Shown: positions 33,466-46,956, counted from the first letter of the stretch. The stretch is DNA of 64,000 bases from Perognathus longimembris pacificus (GCF_023159225.1 NC_063181.1:11801606-11865605), one strand, 5' to 3'. Notes: generated by a model from the sequence alone, not told the origin. Translations and numbers: made by a program.

Positions 33466-34667
33466 TTTCAGTTAGAACTCACAAATGTTTAACTTGTTGA
33501 GATTGCTGTGGATTGTGATTATACTGTTACTATTCTTGTATCAAGTGACCATCACTTAATGGCATGTGTCATTGGAAGTGAATTATTTTTATGTACAATT
33601 AAAGTAAATCTTAAAGCAAAAACTGTTGATGATTTTCCTATGGTTTTATAGGGTAAGGGTCTTATAAAAGTTTAAGAATTATTTCCCTAAATTAAAAAGG
33701 AACAACACATGAACATTGGATTTTTAAGTTGTTCGATACGCATAAATCTCATGATATTTATTAACATGTATGCCAACTGGAGCCAAGAAAATGATACACA
33801 GGTTTCTTATATCGTATCTTAGGTACACAGATTAGCTAGCAGAGGAAAAGTGGAAGGGTGAGAATTTGTTTCAAACTCTGAGCTTTGAAACTGCTCCACT
33901 CAATGAGGAAATCTAGGTATGTCCCTAGAAATCCAGATGTCTTCTAGATAGCTCTCTAGACCTATATATCTATAGCTATCTCTTTCCTTAGAGATCTCTA
34001 GGTACAGGCTTGCCAGCGTGCCAGACATGAGCACTTTACAAGAAGCATCCCTAGGTCCCTAGGTCCTCTGGACTGTCAGCTTCAACCTCTTCATTGACCT
34101 ATCAGAAAGCTGCTCTATGGAGGAAAAACAAATGTCCTAACACAACTGAAGTTGGGCAATCCACAGACTAGACTTCTTAGAGTTAGGGTTCATTTATTTT
34201 GCTTCTCTCTCTCAAGACAATGAAAGAAAAAATGCTAAAGAGGCCTCCAATGTCAACATCAAGGTCTCAGACCTAGTTCTTGTTCTGTCTGCATGCATAC
34301 TGTGTATGATATTTTAATCAGAATTATTGGCATATTCATGTCTAGAGCAGCACTGCATCTGCTTCTGCTTTGTTAGCCTTCAATGACTGATTCTGCACGA
34401 TTTAACCGAGGTCAACTAAGTCATTATCTCAAAGTGGACATATTCCTGCCTTGGAAAACCACAGCATCAGAACAGGTTACAGAGCCGCCGAAAAAATAAG
34501 GCTTTGTTACGAAAACTGAGGAAGCCATGCTGATCTAACCTTAAGACCCCAAGCTTGCTATCTAAGAATGTACACATTATTTCATAAGGAAGGGACATGC
34601 TTTCATTTTCCATCCTCACAATACTAAGTCAAATTTATGATATACCAGAAGCTGAGAGATGGCAGAC
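33466..34667. other. Anonymous sequence
   Basis: No recognised gene or transposon. A degenerate ctatct/ctaggt-rich patch at about 33,930-34,060 may be an eroded microsatellite. Confidence 0.5.
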
Positions 34668-34728
34668 ATGGCTATATATATATAATATATATATACATAC
34701 ACATATATGTATATGTATATATATATGT
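34668..34728. repeat. (TA)n / (TATG)n compound repeat
   Basis: About 60 bp of TA with TACATA and TATG interruptions; strongly self-complementary. Confidence 0.93.
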
Positions 34729-35334
34729 TCAGTATAGTTGGCATGAGATGTTATGCTACTATCAAGAATTAATATATGTGCAGTGCCTGAAAAGTAATAT
34801 TAAACTTGCCTTAGAATTGAGATTATTAATATTTCAATGGAAAATTTACATCTAATTATACTAAACTTTTCTATATTACATTAAGAATAAAACACATAAT
34901 CTCACCATTTGTAATTTGGTGTTTCCAGTGTGATCTCATAATGCCTTGTCTTTATAAACACAGTTATTTTGCATACAAGGAAGATATTATTTCATTTTAA
35001 TTAGGTTATTTAAATTCCCTACCATTAAGAGGAAACAGCTTTAGGGTATGAAGCATTTTTTTCATAGCTATAATCTGTAAACTTTTACCTAATAAATAGG
35101 ATTAAAACTGAGCATCCAATTTCCCAGAGTTTAAGCCTAATGACCAAAACAATTCTTGTATCAATAAATACATAATGAACATCTATGTGACATTTATTGA
35201 GCTTGCTGCTCAGCACTCAAAAAGAAATAGGAATCCAATAATGGTAAGAGTGGCAATGATAAACAGTGAACAGTAGGTGACGTGTGGCCAGAGCTCAATA
35301 TTGATTGAAGAGGCAATACATAAATGAATTAAAG
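34729..35334. other. Anonymous AT-rich sequence
   Basis: Nothing firm; 35,185-35,220 faintly resembles an L2/MIR end (catttattgagc). Confidence 0.45.
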
Positions 35335-35485
35335 CAAATATGCTAGGAACTGTTCTCAACATTTTCATATGTTAAAACACTACAATTTATTAATGTTCCC
35401 ATTACTTTCTCCAGTGTACAGATAAGGAAATGGAGCCATAAGGAATAGTTTGCCTGGTGTCCCAGCAGAGGGTCTAAATGATGTT
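35335..35485 (-). mobile_element. MIR SINE, minus strand
   Basis: 'tatgctaggaactgttctca', 'aatttattaatgttcccatt' and 'gtacagataaggaaatggag' are the complement-strand hallmarks of MIR (…gtgctaagcac…ccattttacagatgaggaaactgag). Confidence 0.75.
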
Positions 35486-36894
35486 TGTTGATTTCAGAGT
35501 TCCAGCAGGAGGGTGGGAAACTTGCAACACAGTCTGCTAAAACGTGAGTGCACAATCACAATCATGTAACACAAGTTTCACACTGTACTGAGGGGAGAAT
35601 AGGTCTGGGTCTATGCAATTAAACATATTCTACCAAGGAGTTCTGTTTTCAGTGATGCATTTAAAAAGCAGACACCAGAGAACAGGAAATGGACATTTCA
35701 GATAGATGGAAGCTATCCCAGCATTGTGTAATCAGACAGTAATAAGTCCATCAATGAATGAGAGGACACAAGTGAGACCAGGATTGGGAAATGTCTTTTG
35801 GAAACATTTCAGCAAGGGACTTTGCACAACATGACAAGAGAACTCAATTTACCACGAAGGCTGTGGGAAGTAATCAAAGTCATTTAGCAGAGGAGTAATG
35901 CTGTCCAATTATAATCCTTTACTAAGTTAACCTTTCTGCAAAGTCAGGTTGGTCCCTCGTCGGCTTGAGTCAGGAGCAATGAGCTTTGGGAGTGAAGAAA
36001 GGCAGAGGAACAGATCCAGGATAGATGAAGAACTATACTGAAGCTTCACTGTGGTACTTTAGAGATAATTTAAGACGGGCATTTCACCTTGGCCATTTGC
36101 ATAACTAGCACAATAAAAAAAAAATCCAGCAACCATCTTCAACTGTCAATGCCTTTCCTGCTCTCACTCTCCCCTATTTTCCTCTATCCTTTACCCCTAA
36201 TTTCTCATGTCCTTAGTATTTTTGTTAGTGCAGCATAGAGGAACATCAAAAGAACTGGATAGTTGTATCACTCGTAGTTTTCCAGAAAAAATGAATTAGG
36301 CAGAAATCTAGATACCTATCTAACCCTGCCTCTAGCTATCTCTACCTCTCCCTTACTCTAGATCTCTACCTATGTCTGTATCTAACTCAGTATGGGGGAA
36401 GATTCATTATAAAGAATTAGCTCCCATGAAAATGGAAGCTCAGAATTATAAAATCTGTAGTAAGCTGGGGATTCAGACATGGATGTGCTCACAATTTGCT
36501 CACAAATCCCTTCCTGCTTGGGACAGTCAGTGTGGGTTTTTGTGGGTGTTGTATGAAAGATCTTCGATGGATTAGATGAGACCTACTCATGCTACGACAG
36601 TTGTATCTTCTTTCTGAAAATTCACTGATTTAAATGTTAATCGCATCCAAAAATAGCCTCTCAGTTCACAAATGAAGTTAAAATCATGATGGGTACATAT
36701 GGATGACTTTCAGAATAAGGTTCTACCTGATGGCATGTCAAGCAGGCCTTCATAAGAGTATGATCTGTATGGCTGGGAATATTTCAGACCATCATGACGA
36801 AAAGCCTCGTGGTGAATGTATGTATTTCACTATCACACAGCTCCGTGCACTCATTTCCATGAAAATGCTGTGTTTCTTTGCTATCTCATTTGTT
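35486..36894. other. Anonymous sequence
   Basis: No recognised feature apart from an eroded CTATCT-rich patch at 36,305-36,390. Confidence 0.5.
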
Positions 36895-36955
36895 CTTTGC
36901 TGTAGGATCTCACTATATAGCCCAGAATGGCCTTGAACTTGTGAGGTAGAAGAGC
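36895..36955 (-). mobile_element. B1 fragment
   Basis: 'aggatctcactatatagccc' and 'agaatggccttgaacttgtg' are the complement of the B1/7SL middle section. Confidence 0.7.
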
Positions 36956-38200
36956 AGGTTGAAGTCCCTCTATTCATCTTGAGAATGCTTTATTTGCAGA
37001 CAGCTTTGTACGTTCTCTGATGCTATTCACGATCTCTTACCTACCCAGGAAAAAAAAAGTCAAAGTCCCAGTTTGCTTGAAGGCATTTGGCTTGAAATTT
37101 CTGCTACATAGACAGAGAAACTAAATGAGTAACATGAGAGGAAAACTTATACTTGAGTTTCTACATGGGCAGCTTGCCAAGTGAGAATTTGGAGATGCAT
37201 TTTACTACTTGTTGCAAAGACAATATTCACTACCTTGTGTTGTAGGTTTGTTCTGTGACTCCGAAAAATCTCCATTATTTTCCATGCATTAAAACTATCA
37301 AATAATATTTAAAGCAGTTAACTCATGCATAGAGTATTAATCAAAAACACCATTACAATTCAATAGCATTTGATGAGTTCCCACTCTATACTGAACACAG
37401 AATAAAAGCTCTCTACTTTTCTTATTGTAGCATTTTCTTCCCTAGTAAACACTGTACTGTTTGCACCTCTGGCAGGTATGGGATTATAGATGCAGACAGC
37501 CATATCAAATACTCAGCAACCATTTCCTTCACCACTCAACACATCTCCTCCTTCATCTACACTTCATCCCACACACAGCCAGAAACAATCAGCCTGGGAA
37601 AATAAAAGGCAACAAAATAAAAGAGTACACTTCCTGGCTCAGGAATTGTTTATCTAAATTAACTGTGTCTAGCCACGGAACATTAATGAGAAGGGCTAAG
37701 CTTAATTGCTCCCCTGGCCTGGGTAAAGCAGGAAGGAAAATGGCACTGTAACACTGCCTTCTCCATAGGCTTCAGAGGCCCTAGAAAGAACCTAGATTTC
37801 AGATCCCACAAAGAACAAGCAGAGAGGCCTTGCTAGAGAGCCATGGGTATATGGCTGGCAATGTTTGTTTTTCTCTTACAATAGATTTGCAGTTGTGTGG
37901 GATGGCTAGGTGCTCTCTAGGGTGCCCTTCTGGTTTTCTTTACAAGAAAGAAATATAAAGACATCCCTAGGAGAGAAATGTAGTTCACACAATGCCAGGA
38001 ACACAAGGAGCACGTTTGCCTTCTTCATGTGCACAGCTGAAAAACACTATTTGAATTTTCTTATTTGGGGTTAAACTCAATATTAAGAGTACCACTCGAG
38101 GACAGAAAGTATATGAGCAGCATCACAGAAATGTGTAGGTTCACTGTGGCAGTTTCTACCAGTTAAGGCCACAGTAGTGATGTATTTTAGGGAGAAAAGA
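36956..38200. other. Anonymous sequence
   Basis: No gene recognised; 37,465-37,500 may hold a short B1-like end. The 96-codon frame at 37,461-37,751 has no domain. Confidence 0.45.
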
Positions 38201-38213
38201 ATGCTTTGGGGGA

Positions 38214-38965
38214 TCACAAACAAGGCCATACTAAAGCTACCAGCACAACCATGTTCACTGCAGCATTATTTGTCATAGTTAAAGTATGGACCAACCCAGA
38301 TTCCCCTCAGTAGATGAAAAAATCAAGAGAAGGTGGTATGTATACACAATGGAATTCTACGCTTCCATGAGAAAGAATGGTATTTCCCCACTAGTAAGGA
38401 AATGGAAAGACTGGGGGAAAAAATCCTATTAAGTGAAGTGATTCAGACCCAAAGAAACATAAATTCCATGGTTTCCATCACTGGTAATAATTAGAATATG
38501 TGTAGGATAGTCCGAGCAGAAGATCACAATAACTCAATAGCTATGTTTATATGATCATGATGATGCTAAGAGAAATGAATTCCAAGATATGGAAACAGAG
38601 GTTTTTTGTTACTGTTATTTTTATTTTACTATTGAAATTCTTTCTTTTTTTCTTATGTTTTTCTTCCCTATGGTTTAGCCCTTGTTATCACTGTATTTGA
38701 TTTTGGTACCCTGGGTATTGATTATGTTTATCTGAATTAGGAAAGAGAAGGGACTATCAAAATGGTGAGACAGAAACAAAATATGAAGCAATGCAACAGC
38801 GATATGCACAAGGCAATATGTTGGAAATTAAGTACAATTTGAAGAAGTTGGAGGAGGGAAGGTGGGAAAAATGGGGGAGGGGTAACAAGTTTGAGAAGAA
38901 ATGTACTCACTACTTTATGTATGTAATTGTAACCCCTCTGAACATCACCTTGACAATTAAATTAA

Positions 38966-38966
<1 letters not shown>
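38214..38966 (+). mobile_element. L1 3' end, 5'-truncated
   Basis: Begins inside ORF2 ('tactaaagctaccagcacaa', 'ttgtcatagttaaagtatgg', 'gaccaacccagattcccctc'), includes the end of ORF2 and the 3'UTR, and closes with 'atgtactcactactttatgt' and 'gtaacccctctgaacatcac'. The left flank agaatgctttggggga (38,198-38,213) recurs with a 3-bp insertion after the tail (from 39,047), consistent with a target-site duplication. Too short to encode any ORF2 enzyme motif. Confidence 0.88.
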
Positions 38967-39029
<63 letters not shown>

Positions 39030-39043
39030 AAAGAAAGAAAGAA
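38967..39043. repeat. (GAAA)n microsatellite at L1 tail
   Basis: About 18 near-perfect GAAA units directly after the L1 terminus; derived from the L1 A-rich tail. The 97-codon frame ending in KERKKERK is an artefact. Confidence 0.95.
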
Positions 39044-39067
39044 TAGAGAATGCTGCTTTGGGGAATT

Positions 39068-40009
39068 ATTGTTTTTGCCAATAAAGTTGTTATATGGAAG
39101 GACAACAGCAATATTTATTTTAACATCATTTCCTCTTTTGCAGAAAATTAAATCAGATTGAGTGTAAAATAAAAATGATGTGCTTTAGACTGTAAGTTTG
39201 CCCTTTCATTATTTATCTCCAATGATAAATGTAGCATATGCTGTAGTCCATCTGGATGGGCAACAGATCAAAATGAACGACACCTAACAGAAATATGTAC
39301 CACATGCAACATATTCTTGTGATCCAATTTTTAAAACCTTGATGCAATGTTAACTAATACATAATCATTCAGCAAAAACACATAGATTAGTGTAGAAATA
39401 TGGTATGCCTTGGGAAATAATTCTACTCAAACTTGTAAGAGCCATTCAGTCTATAACACATGTCCCTTTGAAGGAAGACTAAGGGGAACAAAGTCACAAA
39501 ATCACCTGACATGTAAAAGGAAACCATTGTAAGCACAATTTAGATTCAAACAAACATATTTGCTTTAAATAATTTCACCAAAGTGATACTTGGCAAAGAG
39601 GGAGACAGGGGAATGATTCTTAGAACAGAGATGAAGGCATAGATGTGGCTGAAGACAGCTGATGACAATGGTGCTCACATAGCTCTGGGGAAAGACACAG
39701 CTTCCACGTGGGGGCACAGTGACTTAGACCATTCTCATGGCGTGACATTTTAAAGGTTCTGTTTATGAACTCTTCACAGAATGTTAGGTACTTGTAAGAT
39801 TTTAAAAGTACTTGTCTTGGGGTAGACTCTTAGGTTGAAAAGTTATAATGTATTGTAAACCCCCATATTTGTACTATTTTGAAAATAATTTCACTGCTAA
39901 CAGGGACCAAGGACTCTGAGCAAAGAATTTGCAGCTACGGTGCTATCCCCTGAATCTCAAAGAGTCCTGAAGAGAATCAGGCCACATAGGGAATACAATG
40001 ATTGTTTCG
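39068..40009. other. Anonymous sequence
   Basis: No recognised feature. Confidence 0.5.
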
Positions 40010-40094
40010 TAACAGAGCACTCATGCATACAAATGGTAAGTACTCAATAAATGCTAGGTGGATGGATGGATGGGTGGATGGATGATGGATGGAT
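40010..40094. repeat. MIR/L2-like tail followed by (GGAT)n
   Basis: 'taagtactcaataaatgcta' resembles the shared MIR/L2 3' end; it is followed by GGAT units (40,057-40,094) with single interruptions. Confidence 0.7.
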
Positions 40095-40164
40095 AGACAA
40101 ACTTTTCCATTTTTTGGAAAAAAAATAAAAGGATACCAAGTAGAAAGAAAGACAATCACAACAT

Positions 40165-40330
40165 AAAAAACAATGAAGCAGGAGTCAGGAAATCTTGATT
40201 CTTGTTTTGCCATTTTTCTTAAGAGCTAGCTATAATATTTGGGAGCATAGGGATCTGTTTTTCCTTTATCTGAAAAAAGAAGCATGGTTGTATTTAATAT
40301 AACTTATCATTAGGCTCTGACATGCAGCAT
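40165..40330 (+). mobile_element. MIR-like fragment
   Basis: 'caggagtcaggaaatcttga', 'ttcttgttttgccatttttc', 'gggatctgtttttcctttat' and 'ctgaaaaaagaagcatggtt' follow MIR core and 3' half with decay. Confidence 0.55.
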
Positions 40331-41942
40331 GCTTTAATTCTAAGTTGTATATACAGTGCTATAGCAAATATATTTAATCTCTCTCCCAATTCAAGTCTCC
40401 AGATACTTTTAAAATGTATGAGTAAACATATTATCTCAATTTCCAACATATCAATATGTGCTCCTGAAACAGATCGTTAAGGAAAAAAATTTTTGAAGCC
40501 CCTTCATTGACTTTAGTTGTCATTTCCGGGGGATGCTTTAGTTTGCCAATGGTGCTCAATGAAGGAAGTCCTTCACAGTTCAGAGTAGAAGAACCCTATC
40601 ATCTCACCAGATCTAAGAAAACTTCTTCACTCCAGGAATTAGCGACTGCAGCACTGCTATGTGCCAACTGCTGTGAGCACTCTGGCTCTGACAAGAAGAG
40701 AGGCAAAGCACTTCTCTTTCAGTTATTCTGTTTCCAAGTAAACATAAAGTAATTCCAGATAGCAATCCCTATGCATTGAACAGAACTCCAAGTAGTGGAA
40801 GAGTAAGGTGCTACCATAGAATCTCACACAAATCAGTAGAACAACACAAGGGAGAAATATGAACAAAAGCATGGTAGATGAGTGTAAACAGTAACTTTGA
40901 ATCTCTGAGGCAGAAATGAGCTTCCTGAACTAAAGAAACACTGGTGTGCCATAAAGAATCCACTGATGGGAAATACTTGTACAATGTGTACCTAAGTTGT
41001 TGGGTTTCAAGGTTTACTAGTTCAGGCTTATCATGTGAGACTTGCTAGTCTGGTTAGCAAACGTTCCACTAACCCAATTACCCAAAGCAAAGGGAAATCT
41101 CTCCATAAGGACTGGAGGAAATAAGAAAGGAACAATAGGCAGAAGCAAGGATTTGAAGTTGACACACCAAGAAAAAGGTCAAGAGTATTTTCAAATGGAA
41201 AATGTGGACCAGATAAAAGAGTAGAAACTAAAACAATGGAAAGCAATTAGAAAGCCAAAGAACTTGTGATTGGGGCAAACACATTTTGAATAAATATGTC
41301 TCTCTACAATATATATTACAGAACTACTCTACTATAGAGTTTTAGGGGAAGATAAGAATATGCAATGCCTTAAGATACTATCTAAAATTACTGAGCCTTC
41401 TGAATACAGCATTACACATGGAAGAATTAAATACATAATGCCTTTTCTGTAGTCATTCAAAAAACTGATGAAAATAGCAAAATATGAATTATCCAAAAGA
41501 AAGAGCATTGCTTGCATTTGAAATTGTTCAGTTTTCAAATATGAAGCACGTTGTACTTTTATATGCTACAGTAATTTATATGAAAAGGTATATTTGTACT
41601 AAACTGTCTAATGTGCATGTTTTAGGAGCTCTACAAGGTATAGGAATTTTAAGGAGCTCAATTTAGAAGAATCAAAATTAGTCACTATCAGTGTAATTGT
41701 AATGGTTGTAAAGTTCGTTTAGCAGCTGAAATTAACCAATCTAGCAATGGCAATGATGATTTCTATATGTAAATGTGGTATTAAAATAGATAGTCATATC
41801 CTTTCAAAAAATAGTATAGCAAGCATAAAATCTGCATTTAACTTCTTTGGAGACTGATCCAGACCAGCTGTACAAATTTACCAAGTGTAGATTCAGGCTC
41901 TAGAACAAGAAGCATCTATTTATGTTTTAAAGAAGACCACTG
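40331..41942. other. Anonymous sequence
   Basis: No gene recognised. An 81-codon frame (40,507-40,752) and several 60-70-codon frames have no recognisable domains. Confidence 0.5.
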
Positions 41943-42130
41943 TATCAGTTTTCTATTGTTGCAAAGCTAATCACCCTCAAAATGAGTGACTTTAAACAGC
42001 ATCTACTTAGCTCATAATTCTGAGGAGTAAACAGTAAGCCCTGGATCAGCTCAAATAATCTCTGAGAGGCTTATGCATGCATCTGACACCAGCTGGGGCC
42101 TGCTGGTCTAAGCCTCACTCACACATGGTC
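41943..42130 (-). mobile_element. Possible ancient LTR-class remnant
   Basis: 'tgtatcagttttctattgtt', 'cttagctcataattctgagg' and 'gacaccagctggggcctgct' have the pattern of old mammalian MLT-type repeats read on the complement. Family not certain. Confidence 0.4.
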
Positions 42131-43550
42131 TAGTGACTGGCTACCTATAGCCTGAAGGTAATAGGAATGAGTGGGTTATATGATTCACTTGTCTGGGCTA
42201 TCTCCTTTTTAAGAAGAGCAAGAGGGGCGAATTGCAATGGTATTTTTCCAAGATCAGCTCTCACCACTGGGTGAAGGAGGTCACAGTATTGGGGGAAGGT
42301 CACCATGGCCATGAACATAGGAGATAATATCAAATAAGGGGTCATTACTGCCAGGTATTCAATGTGGCTCAATACAATAAGTCATGATAAGAAAACACAC
42401 TTTCCCATTAATAACAATGAAAAGGTAATATGGTCAGGAGTAACAAGTAAGAATTCTAAGAGAAATGACAAGAAAGTAAATTTTATACTGTAAAAGACCA
42501 ACAACATATTTAAAGAAGATGGTCAGCCTGGATCTCAAGGGTCAAAGTCAGTCCAAAATGAAAAGATGCCATTGGGCTTGCCACCATTTTAGGCAGGAAG
42601 AGTGTTTGATTTGGTCTTCTCATTTGAATACAGTACACTTAGAAAACACTAAGTTAGGAAAGGAGCTACAAGTCAGGGGGCAGAATAGCATTTGGAGGAA
42701 GTAGGCGAGACTCTAAGAAATTGTGACAAGTGCCTTTTTGGGTTTCAAAATTGCTATGAACCCTTATCTGTCAATTGTCTGTTGCATAAGACCCTGTATG
42801 GACTTTATTCAACAAGTTTAAAAGTGTAGGCAATGTACAATTCATCTCTCTAGTTGGGTCTTCAGGTTGAAAAGAACTATAGTAAATGTACTCAAGAAGC
42901 CTTATCTGAAATTCAGAGTTTAGATAACAGCTCCTGGACTGATAGTTGTTGGAAAAATAAAGTGAGATTTCCAAGATCTGGGGGAAGAAAAAATGATAAT
43001 TTTCACCCTGAAAGGCAAAGAGAAACACAGCATGAGTTGTAGGAGTGATGAAGTTAGAATCTACAAACTATGGACACAGTTTCCATCAAAAGGGGAAGGC
43101 TACATACATCCTCTTTGTTTCGGGGCAGGTGGATATGTGATTATTGTGACCAATGTGCTATTGCTTTGTTGATGCTGGGTAATTGCTGAGGCAATGGGAC
43201 TTCTGGTTTGTTTATTGTAAAGTCACATTTGAAACCCGAGTCCCATAGGAGCACATGCATGCAGCGTGCTGTGAGGATGTGAAGATGCATAGAGAGGTCA
43301 CACAAGTTTTCTGATTGGCAGTTTTGTTCGTCTCATTATCTCCATCCATGTGTCTAACATCCAAATGAGATTTCATGTAATGACATTTAAGTCCCTCCCA
43401 GAATCACAGACTTAATGTCACAGTCACCCACAGTTAAGTATCCTACTGTGAAGGGCATTATAAACTAGTTATTTTAATGCATTAACTTGAGGGGGAGCAA
43501 ATCACTACCATGACAACTAGAAAACCCTTGCAGAGAGCATTTGTGAGTGA
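42131..43550. other. Anonymous sequence
   Basis: No recognised gene or repeat in about 1.4 kb. Confidence 0.5.

Positions 43551-43583
<33 letters not shown>
43551..43583. repeat. (CA)n microsatellite
   Basis: About 16 perfect CA units. Confidence 0.97.
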
Positions 43584-43587
<4 letters not shown>

Positions 43588-45399
43588 GTTCCAACTAAAC
43601 ACAAAGTACATGATCAATCATTGTTGGCTAGAATAACAATGACTTCCAAACTTGAACACCGTGCTTTCTGCCCTTCTTCGGATACATGCTCTTCACCACA
43701 TTGTTGCCTCTCACCATAGACTGTATGTGATGCCACATAATGAGCTTTGGTATGGGTCTCACTTACCAAATGTTTTCTTTCTGTATCTCACATGAGTTTC
43801 ATTTTCTTGGTTGAAGGCATAGCATGCACAATACTTTCTGGATGCTATTTTTTTCTCTGAGAAATTCCCCCTTATTCCTGGTGACATTAAAAGCATCGGC
43901 CCGTTAGAATGCAACATACATGTTGGAGGCTTTGTATTCAAAACTATGTGCCTTCATTGGCTAGAAGGGTAGAAGACCCTCCTAAAGCTCTTCCTTTGCT
44001 TTTGCCATCTAAATTTGTACAAGCTGATGAATGGGACAGTCAAGAGGAAAGTGACACTTGGCTTCCATGAGCACTCTGTGTGTTTGGTGGGGTTTTTTTT
44101 TGTTTTCTTCAGTCTCCTTGTGACTTTTACGAGCAAAGTCTCATCACCAGTTCTATCTAACTGTTAGGCTTCTTTCCATTATTTAGCAGGGTTACAGAGA
44201 TGGGAAAGAGAATGAGTATCGAACAAATGTCATTTCTCATCCTCATCCGCAGTTCATGAAGGGGACTGCTAGGGGCTCGGGTGAGATTTCTGGGAATGAG
44301 CCTGGGGAAAAGCAATACCCAGGCCATGCTCTTTGTCTTCACTGGGGTCTCAGGCTGAAGGGTTCTAAATCTAGGTTGGCACTGTCAGCATTCCCTTTGT
44401 GCAAAGAATTGAGGTATATATTGGCCAATGGGCAAGTTCGACTAACCCTGATTACTAAAACATGTGTCTTTATACCTGCTCCTCCTGTGTTCCAAGACTC
44501 TTCCACGTAGAGATCTTAGTTCAAGGTGTGACACTGATCAAGACACTTTATACTTATAAACTGGCACATTGAGTGGTAACCCCTCGGTAAAACTATTTAA
44601 AGATAATAAAAATATAATTTTAAGAAAGAGCTTTGCTCAATCATCTTTCAAATACAATGACCATCTGGGCTTTCATTAACTTAGCTATGAATTCATAATC
44701 ATTTTATAAAGATTAACACCAAGGAGGAGTTCTAGCATCTACCTACTAAATGGATGTCACAATTTTAAACATACTCACAAGAGTATGCCAGTAATTGCTA
44801 ATTGTTTTCATTTGATAATCAATAAAATGTGATATTCGGTCTTACTTATTAATGCACTCTCCCACACCATCTGCTTTATAAAAAAAATAATGTGAATTAT
44901 GCTAATTTCATTGCCAAAAGCAAATAATGCTATGGAAATTTCCTGGTTTCCATTATATAAGAAAGTATTTTAACACTATTAGCATACTCAGTGGAATTCA
45001 TTCTAAGCACATGGGACTCTTAATACTCAATTTAGACTCCTGAGAGTGGTTGGGAAGTGCTCCTCTAGAGAAATGCAAAAGAGAATTAGCCTTCTACCCC
45101 CTGGCATTCTCCCTCCAGTGTCAGATTCACACCTGCTAAAGACACATTTCATCTCGTTCATACAGAGCATTAACCTGTATGCTCTGCTTAAGTGTACTCT
45201 CAGCAGAGGCTATTCATAAGTGAATGTTTGTGACTTTACCCAAATCCAAGCTATTTCTAATCTCAGAAATCCGTCATAGCATAGGTGACTGTGTTATGAC
45301 TATGCAGGGGTTGATAGTAACTGTTAACATTTAAGGTCCTTGTTGTAATGTGAAACAATAAAAGGCATAAGCAATGAAGGACATAGGAAGTTGTTTGAC
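43584..45399. other. Anonymous sequence with one L1-like tail
   Basis: No gene recognised. At about 44,545-44,625 'gtggtaacccctcggtaaaa' and 'ttaaagataataaaaatata' repeat the L1-like terminal motif seen near 4,205. Confidence 0.45.
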
Positions 45400-45433
<34 letters not shown>

Positions 45434-45442
45434 TTCCCCTCC
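45400..45442. repeat. (TC)n microsatellite at SINE tail
   Basis: TC repeats and TTTC/CCCC-rich sequence lying against the T-run that is the complement of the next SINE's tail. Confidence 0.9.
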
Positions 45443-45667
45443 TTTTTTTTTTTTTGCAGCTGTGGGGCTTGAACTCTGGGATGGTGTCCCTGAGCTCCTC
45501 AGCTCATAGCATTCTACCACTTGAGCCACAGCGCTACTTCCAGTTCTCTGGTGGTTTATTAGCAATGAGGATCTCACAAACTTTCCTGTCTGGCTTTGAA
45601 GCACAGTCCTCAAATCTCAGCCTCCTGAGTAGCGAGGATTACAGGTGTGAGCCATTGGCGCCCAGGC
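45443..45667 (-). mobile_element. B1-Geo dimeric SINE, minus strand
   Basis: Well-preserved copy. Complement order: B1 head (cctcctgagtagcgaggatt, acaggtgtgagccattggcg), a linker (gcaatgaggatctcacaaac), the Geo arm (accacttgagccacagcgct and gggcttgaactctgggatgg) and an A-tail. No clear target-site duplication because simple repeat occupies the tail side. Confidence 0.92.
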
Positions 45668-46778
45668 CCTCTGCCTATTTGTAAATCACCTTCAACATCA
45701 AGAACATTTTTGTTCTCCTTGAAGCTAAGTACTTTCCTAATATCCAGATGTGAGGTGTTCATGAAAACAAACTCCAAGAGGAGAACAATTCATTCCACAA
45801 GACCACTGACTTTAGGAGCAAAATGACTTCTTTCCCCAAATCTTAGTAAAGTCTAGTGTTTGCCATTGATTCTAGTAGACTGATGTGCCCTTTGTTTCTG
45901 CAAACTTTGTTCAAAGAATGTGAAAAAAAATGAAGGTATCTTAATTATAGAGAAATTACATAGGATTTGAAATTATAATGACTTGAATAATAATGTGAGC
46001 TCTAGCTCTGATATTCAATGTGTCTTTTGTAACTTTTTTCTGCTTTTAAGTACAAAATGAAACCCACTGCATCAATCAATTATTTGTTACTATTAAAAAT
46101 GAAGACAAATATTTAAAAGGCATATTTTTTCAATTCACTGGATTTCAGAATTTCTAACTAACAAATCTGCAGCTACCCCTTGAGGAAACAACAACAAAGA
46201 AAGAAAGATGACCCATGGTTTGTATTTGAGAGTGATGTTCTAAGAAAAAGGAAAGGCAGCTAAGTATACTTTGGGGAATTGAATGAGAAAATTAAAGTAG
46301 ATAAATATAACACAATCAGGATAGTGGCCAAGAGACATGCATATATAAACAAAAAAGTCTTTTTCTTCTTTTTCTCAAATCTTGTCAAAGGAAAGGAAAG
46401 CTCATGGCCTGTTCCTTCCTCTTCTGTGGCTCCCTCACCTCAGGAATGGCCACTGGGTGCTGACAGAGAATGTAGTAGCGGGTTATTGCATGTGGCAACA
46501 GCAACATTAGAACCATCTCAAGTGTGACTGAAACACTGTGAGTCTAAGCAACATTTGCCTATGAAACCCAGAGTTAAGAAGTATGTCTTAGAGTCTGACT
46601 GAATATTAAGATTGATACAACTGTAATTTCTACATTTACAGGAGAAAAACTAACTCACTCTCAGAGGGCTAAGAATTTGAAAAATGAAATTTGCTACCAT
46701 TGTAAGAAACAGATGTCTTATGCACCCAAAGCTCTAATGTGAATTAATTACAATCTAATAAGTGGTTTAGCATAACTT
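45668..46778. other. Anonymous sequence
   Basis: No recognised gene or repeat. 46,390-46,530 is less AT-rich than its surroundings, with an 82-codon frame of no recognisable domain. Confidence 0.45.
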
Positions 46779-46956
46779 AAAAAAAAAAAGAAGAAAGAGA
46801 GAAATGGAGGAAGGGAGGGAGGGACAGAGGGGAGGAACGGAGGAAGGGAGGGAGGGAGGGAGGGAGGGAAGGAGGAAGGAAGAAAAGAAGGAAGGAAGGA
46901 AGGAAGGAAGGAAGGAAGGAAGGAAGGAAGGAAGGAAGGAAGGAAGGAAGGAAGGG
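46779..46956. repeat. (GGAA)n / (GGGA)n purine tract
   Basis: About 175 bp of almost pure purine with GGAA units becoming perfect toward the right. The repetitive FLPS or KEGR open frames on both strands are artefacts. Confidence 0.97.
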
